Part shown: one piece after another, positions 5,714 to 7,404 of the stretch
How the letters are laid out: each line of letters opens with the position of its first letter
Numbering within the stretch: the first letter of the stretch is position 1
DNA from: Candidatus Auribacterota bacterium
Lineage (GTDB): Bacteria > Auribacterota > Tritonobacteria > UBA1439
Direction: 5' to 3'
DNA length: 7,404 nucleotides
NCBI GenBank assembly: GCA_026391995.1
Contig: JAPLCY010000212.1
Span: 1 to 7,404 of the forward strand
Notes under the pieces: model-generated
The model's database searches: none
What the model was told of the DNA's origin: nothing
What the model saw: only the letters and a program-made list of their open reading frames with translations
Translations under genes and position numbers: made by a program

Positions 5714-5827
5714 AACCGCGCCTGCCTGCCCTGCCTGCCGGCAGGCAGGCGGTAGGCAGGGATTGGACGGATTACGCGGATTTAAAAGCAGTACATGGAC
5801 AATCCGTCTAATTCGCATAATCCGCGG
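5714..5827. repeat. GC palindromic repeat copy 2, with an attached inverted repeat
   Basis: The GC block (5714-5760) repeats copy 1: AACCGCG flank, an extra CCTGCCTGCC unit, then a perfect 20-bp palindrome at 5730-5749 and a trailing GGTAGGCAGG. Where copy 1 runs straight into AAATCCGCGG, this copy continues into a second, AT-richer element. In that element TTGGACGGATT (5763-5773) is complementary to AATCCGTCTAA (5801-5811) at 10 of 11 positions. ACGCGGATT (5774-5782) matches the complement of AATCCGCGG (5819-5827) at 8 of 9. The terminal AATCCGCGG is also the word that closes copy 1 (1395-1403). Copy 2 therefore reads as the same unit with about 65 bp of extra inverted repeat inside it. It lies between divergent genes, just upstream of the helicase start. 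Confidence 0.75.
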
Positions 5828-6885
5828 CAAAAATATGAATCACTATTGGACATGCATGCCATGAAACCGCGCATACCGCAGCGGGATATCGCGCAGCTGA
5901 AATTCCCCGAGGTGAGGGTTGTCGAGGCCTCGGCGGGGGCGGGCAAGACCTATGCCCTCGCCAGGCGCTATCTCCAGCTCCTGATGCGCGAGGGGGCGGG
6001 CCCGGAGGATCTCCGGGGCATCCTCGCCATCACCTTCACGAACGCGGCCTCCCGCGAGATGAAGGAGAGGATCCTCTCCATGCTGAAACGGATGGTGTTG
6101 GGGAAGGAGGGGCGTGACGCGGCTCTCCTCTGCGAGATGGGGTGCGGCGAGGAAGGCCGCGCGCTCTCTCGCGCCCTCCTCGAGTATATCCTCCGCAACT
6201 ACAACTACTTCATGGTGCAGACCATCGACAGTTTCATCAACCTGCTCCTCTCCGGGTGCGCCTATGAGCTCGGCCTCTCCGCCCAATTCACCATTAGCCG
6301 CGACAGCCGTGAGCACCTCGCCTGCAGCCTGGACGCGTGCGTCGAGCAGGCCCGGGGGGATGAGCGGTCGAAGGAGATGTTCGAGCTATTCCTGCATCAG
6401 TATCTGCATGTTGAACGGAGGGGGGGATGGTTCCCGAGAGAAGAGATCCTCGCCACCGTAGGCACGCTCTATGATCTCTTCGCCCGCTCCACGGGCGAGC
6501 TCTCCCTCTCGGGTGTGGACGTTGCGGCGCTCGGCGAGCGGAGGGGGCGATTGTGGACGCTCATCGAAGGGCTGCGGGATCAGTGCCCCGAGGAGATGGA
6601 CAAGCGGTTTCTCAAGAGCCTGGACGGGCTCCTCGCGGCGTCCGGGCGCGGGATAGACCTGGGGGCGGTGACGAGCGTCTATTTCACGCGCGACGATCTG
6701 CCCATGCGACGCGGGCATGCCCCGTCTCCCGGGCTTCAATCATGCTGGATCAAGGTGCGCGAGGAACTTGAACGCCTCGCATGGGACGAGGCGCGCTCGG
6801 TGTTCGATTGCTATATCGAGATTTTTCACGCATGCCTGCGGCAGTTCCGCCGGCGCGCCGTCAGCGCCGATCTCATATTCCTTGA

Positions 6886-7404
6886 CGAGCTGAACCGCAG
6901 AGCCGGCGATACCGGCTCGCGGGACGGTTCCGCCATTTTCTCGTCGACGAGTTCCAGGACACGAGCATGCTGCAGTGGCGCAACCTGGAAGCGATGGTGG
7001 AGGAGGCCCTCTCCACGGGCGGGTCCCTCTTCTACGTGGGAGACACCAAGCAGGCGATCTACCGTTTCAGGGGAGGGGAGGTCGGTCTCTTCGAACAGGT
7101 GGCGAAGGAATACGCCCGATTCGCGGTGTATCGGGAAATTCTCACGCACAACCGCCGGAGCGGAAGGGCCATCGTCGAATTCAACAACGATGTCTTTTCC
7201 ATGGGCAATCTCGCCCGTTTCATACGCACGATCCAGGACGCGGACGGCGAGCCGCAGTTTGATGATGAGACAGTGGATCAATTATGTGCGCCGTTCAGGG
7301 GGTCCCGCCAGATCCATGAAGAGGGGAGGCCGGCCGGCTATGTGCGAGCGGAACGCGTGGCGGCGGACGATGAGGAGGCCTTCCGCGCGCGGCTGCTGGC
7401 GATC
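6886..7404 (+). CDS. Helicase downstream segment (frame 1): motifs II-IV of the UvrD/AddA-like protein, 3' partial
   Basis: This is the second half of the frameshifted helicase, read in frame 1 and open from the stop at 6883-6885 to the window end. It begins to look like the family at YRLAGRFRHFLVDEFQDTS (from 6910). DEFQDTS is the Walker B/motif II that binds Mg-ATP, at 6946-6966. MLQWRNLEAMVEEAL follows. GDTKQAIYRFRGG (7039-7077) is motif III, strongly conserved in RecB/AddA-type helicases. LTHNRRSGRAIVEFNN (7141-7188) is motif IV with its Arg finger-type residues. There is no plausible start codon with a ribosome-binding site near the beginning, so it is a continuation of the 5861 gene and not an independent gene. 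The C-terminal helicase motifs V-VI and any nuclease domain would lie beyond 7404. Confidence 0.8.
6900..6918 (+). other. Hairpin at the helicase frameshift junction
   Basis: GAGCCGG (6900-6906) pairs perfectly with CCGGCTC (6912-6918) around a 5-base loop. It sits exactly where coding sense passes from frame 2 (last clear codons LDELNR, ending 6898) to frame 1 (YRLAGR from 6910). Frame 1 is closed upstream by TGA at 6883-6885, so the switch must occur between 6886 and about 6910. A palindrome here could promote deletion in the cell or errors in polymerase reads. Confidence 0.6.

Larger units (their letters stand above)
5861..7404 (+). pseudogene. UvrD/AddA-like ATP-dependent helicase-nuclease subunit; frameshifted, 3' end outside window
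   Basis: Superfamily 1A helicase of the RecB/AddA group, which unwinds DNA ends during double-strand-break repair, usually with a PD-(D/E)XK nuclease partner. From the ATG at 5861 the first 345 or so codons carry Walker A ASAGAGKT (residues 23-30), motif Ia AITFTNAASREMKERI (57-72) and MVQTIDSFINLLL (118-130), which is family-typical. The long insert that follows ends in SADLIFLDELNR (335-346). After about base 6898 the homology leaves this frame and continues in the frame one base back, with motif II (DEFQDTS), motif III and later motifs. A single base-level lesion or small deletion thus splits the gene. The original frame happens to stay open to the window end, so it may be annotated as one long but wrong protein. 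No strong Shine-Dalgarno is present; an in-frame ATG at 5852 is an alternative start. It is either a true inactivation or a sequence/assembly error. Confidence 0.8.

Noticed and set aside
5603..5830. 75-codon minus-strand ORF through the GC palindrome
   Set aside because: The CLPPACRQAGQAG-like peptide is just the palindrome in translation; no start signal or homology.
4776..5864. 362-codon plus-strand ORF opposite the glycosyltransferase
   Set aside because: It is antisense to a gene with clear family motifs, rich in Arg/Glu/Gly as expected for the shadow of GC-rich membrane codons, and runs through the spacer repeats.
6886..6918. Programmed ribosomal frameshift in the helicase
   Set aside because: No slippery heptamer precedes the hairpin, and residues expected between the two blocks appear to be missing, which points to deletion or error.

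Overview
The window is a compact, GC-rich stretch of bacterial chromosome. It carries seven protein-coding loci and three intergenic spacers filled with repeats. It looks like a contig from an uncultured Gram-negative bacterium. An ArnT/PMT-type membrane glycosyltransferase suggests a cell envelope with lipid-linked sugar modification. The spacers hold GC palindromes of the CCTGCCTGCCGGCAGGCAGG type and low-complexity CAAACTTCAAA arrays. I associate such repeats with candidate-phylum genomes of the Omnitrophota/Auribacterota kind, but this placement comes from memory and is weak.

Layout. Positions 1-372 (+) are the 3' end of methionyl-tRNA synthetase (metG). A 175-bp AT-rich spacer follows, containing a 7-nt tandem array and a long inverted repeat. 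Next is tatD (548-1321, +), the usual metG neighbour. A second spacer (1322-1533) carries the first GC palindrome. It leads into an OppC/DppC-type ABC permease (1534-2421, +) with no transport partner in view. A near-consensus promoter then precedes a membrane-anchored GGDEF protein (2480-3325, +), which is followed 31 bp later by maf (3357-3929, +). A 547-residue PMT/ArnT-like glycosyltransferase lies on the opposite strand (5576-3933) and converges on maf with 3 bp between stop codons. The third spacer (5577-5860) separates it from a divergently transcribed UvrD/AddA-like helicase gene. That gene starts near 5861, runs off the window end, and contains a frameshift between about 6886 and 6910.

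Functionally the block is mixed: translation (metG), nuclease/deacylase-type housekeeping (tatD), peptide or nickel import (permease), cyclic dinucleotide signalling (GGDEF), nucleotide-pool cleaning (maf), envelope glycosylation, and double-strand-break processing (helicase). No phage, integrase, toxin-antitoxin or CRISPR signal is visible. The points most worth following are: an Asp-to-Asn change at the guanine-recognition position of the GGDEF domain; a frameshifted helicase whose wrong frame stays open to the window end; a Maf protein with a mixed subfamily signature; and a composite palindromic repeat family in the spacers.
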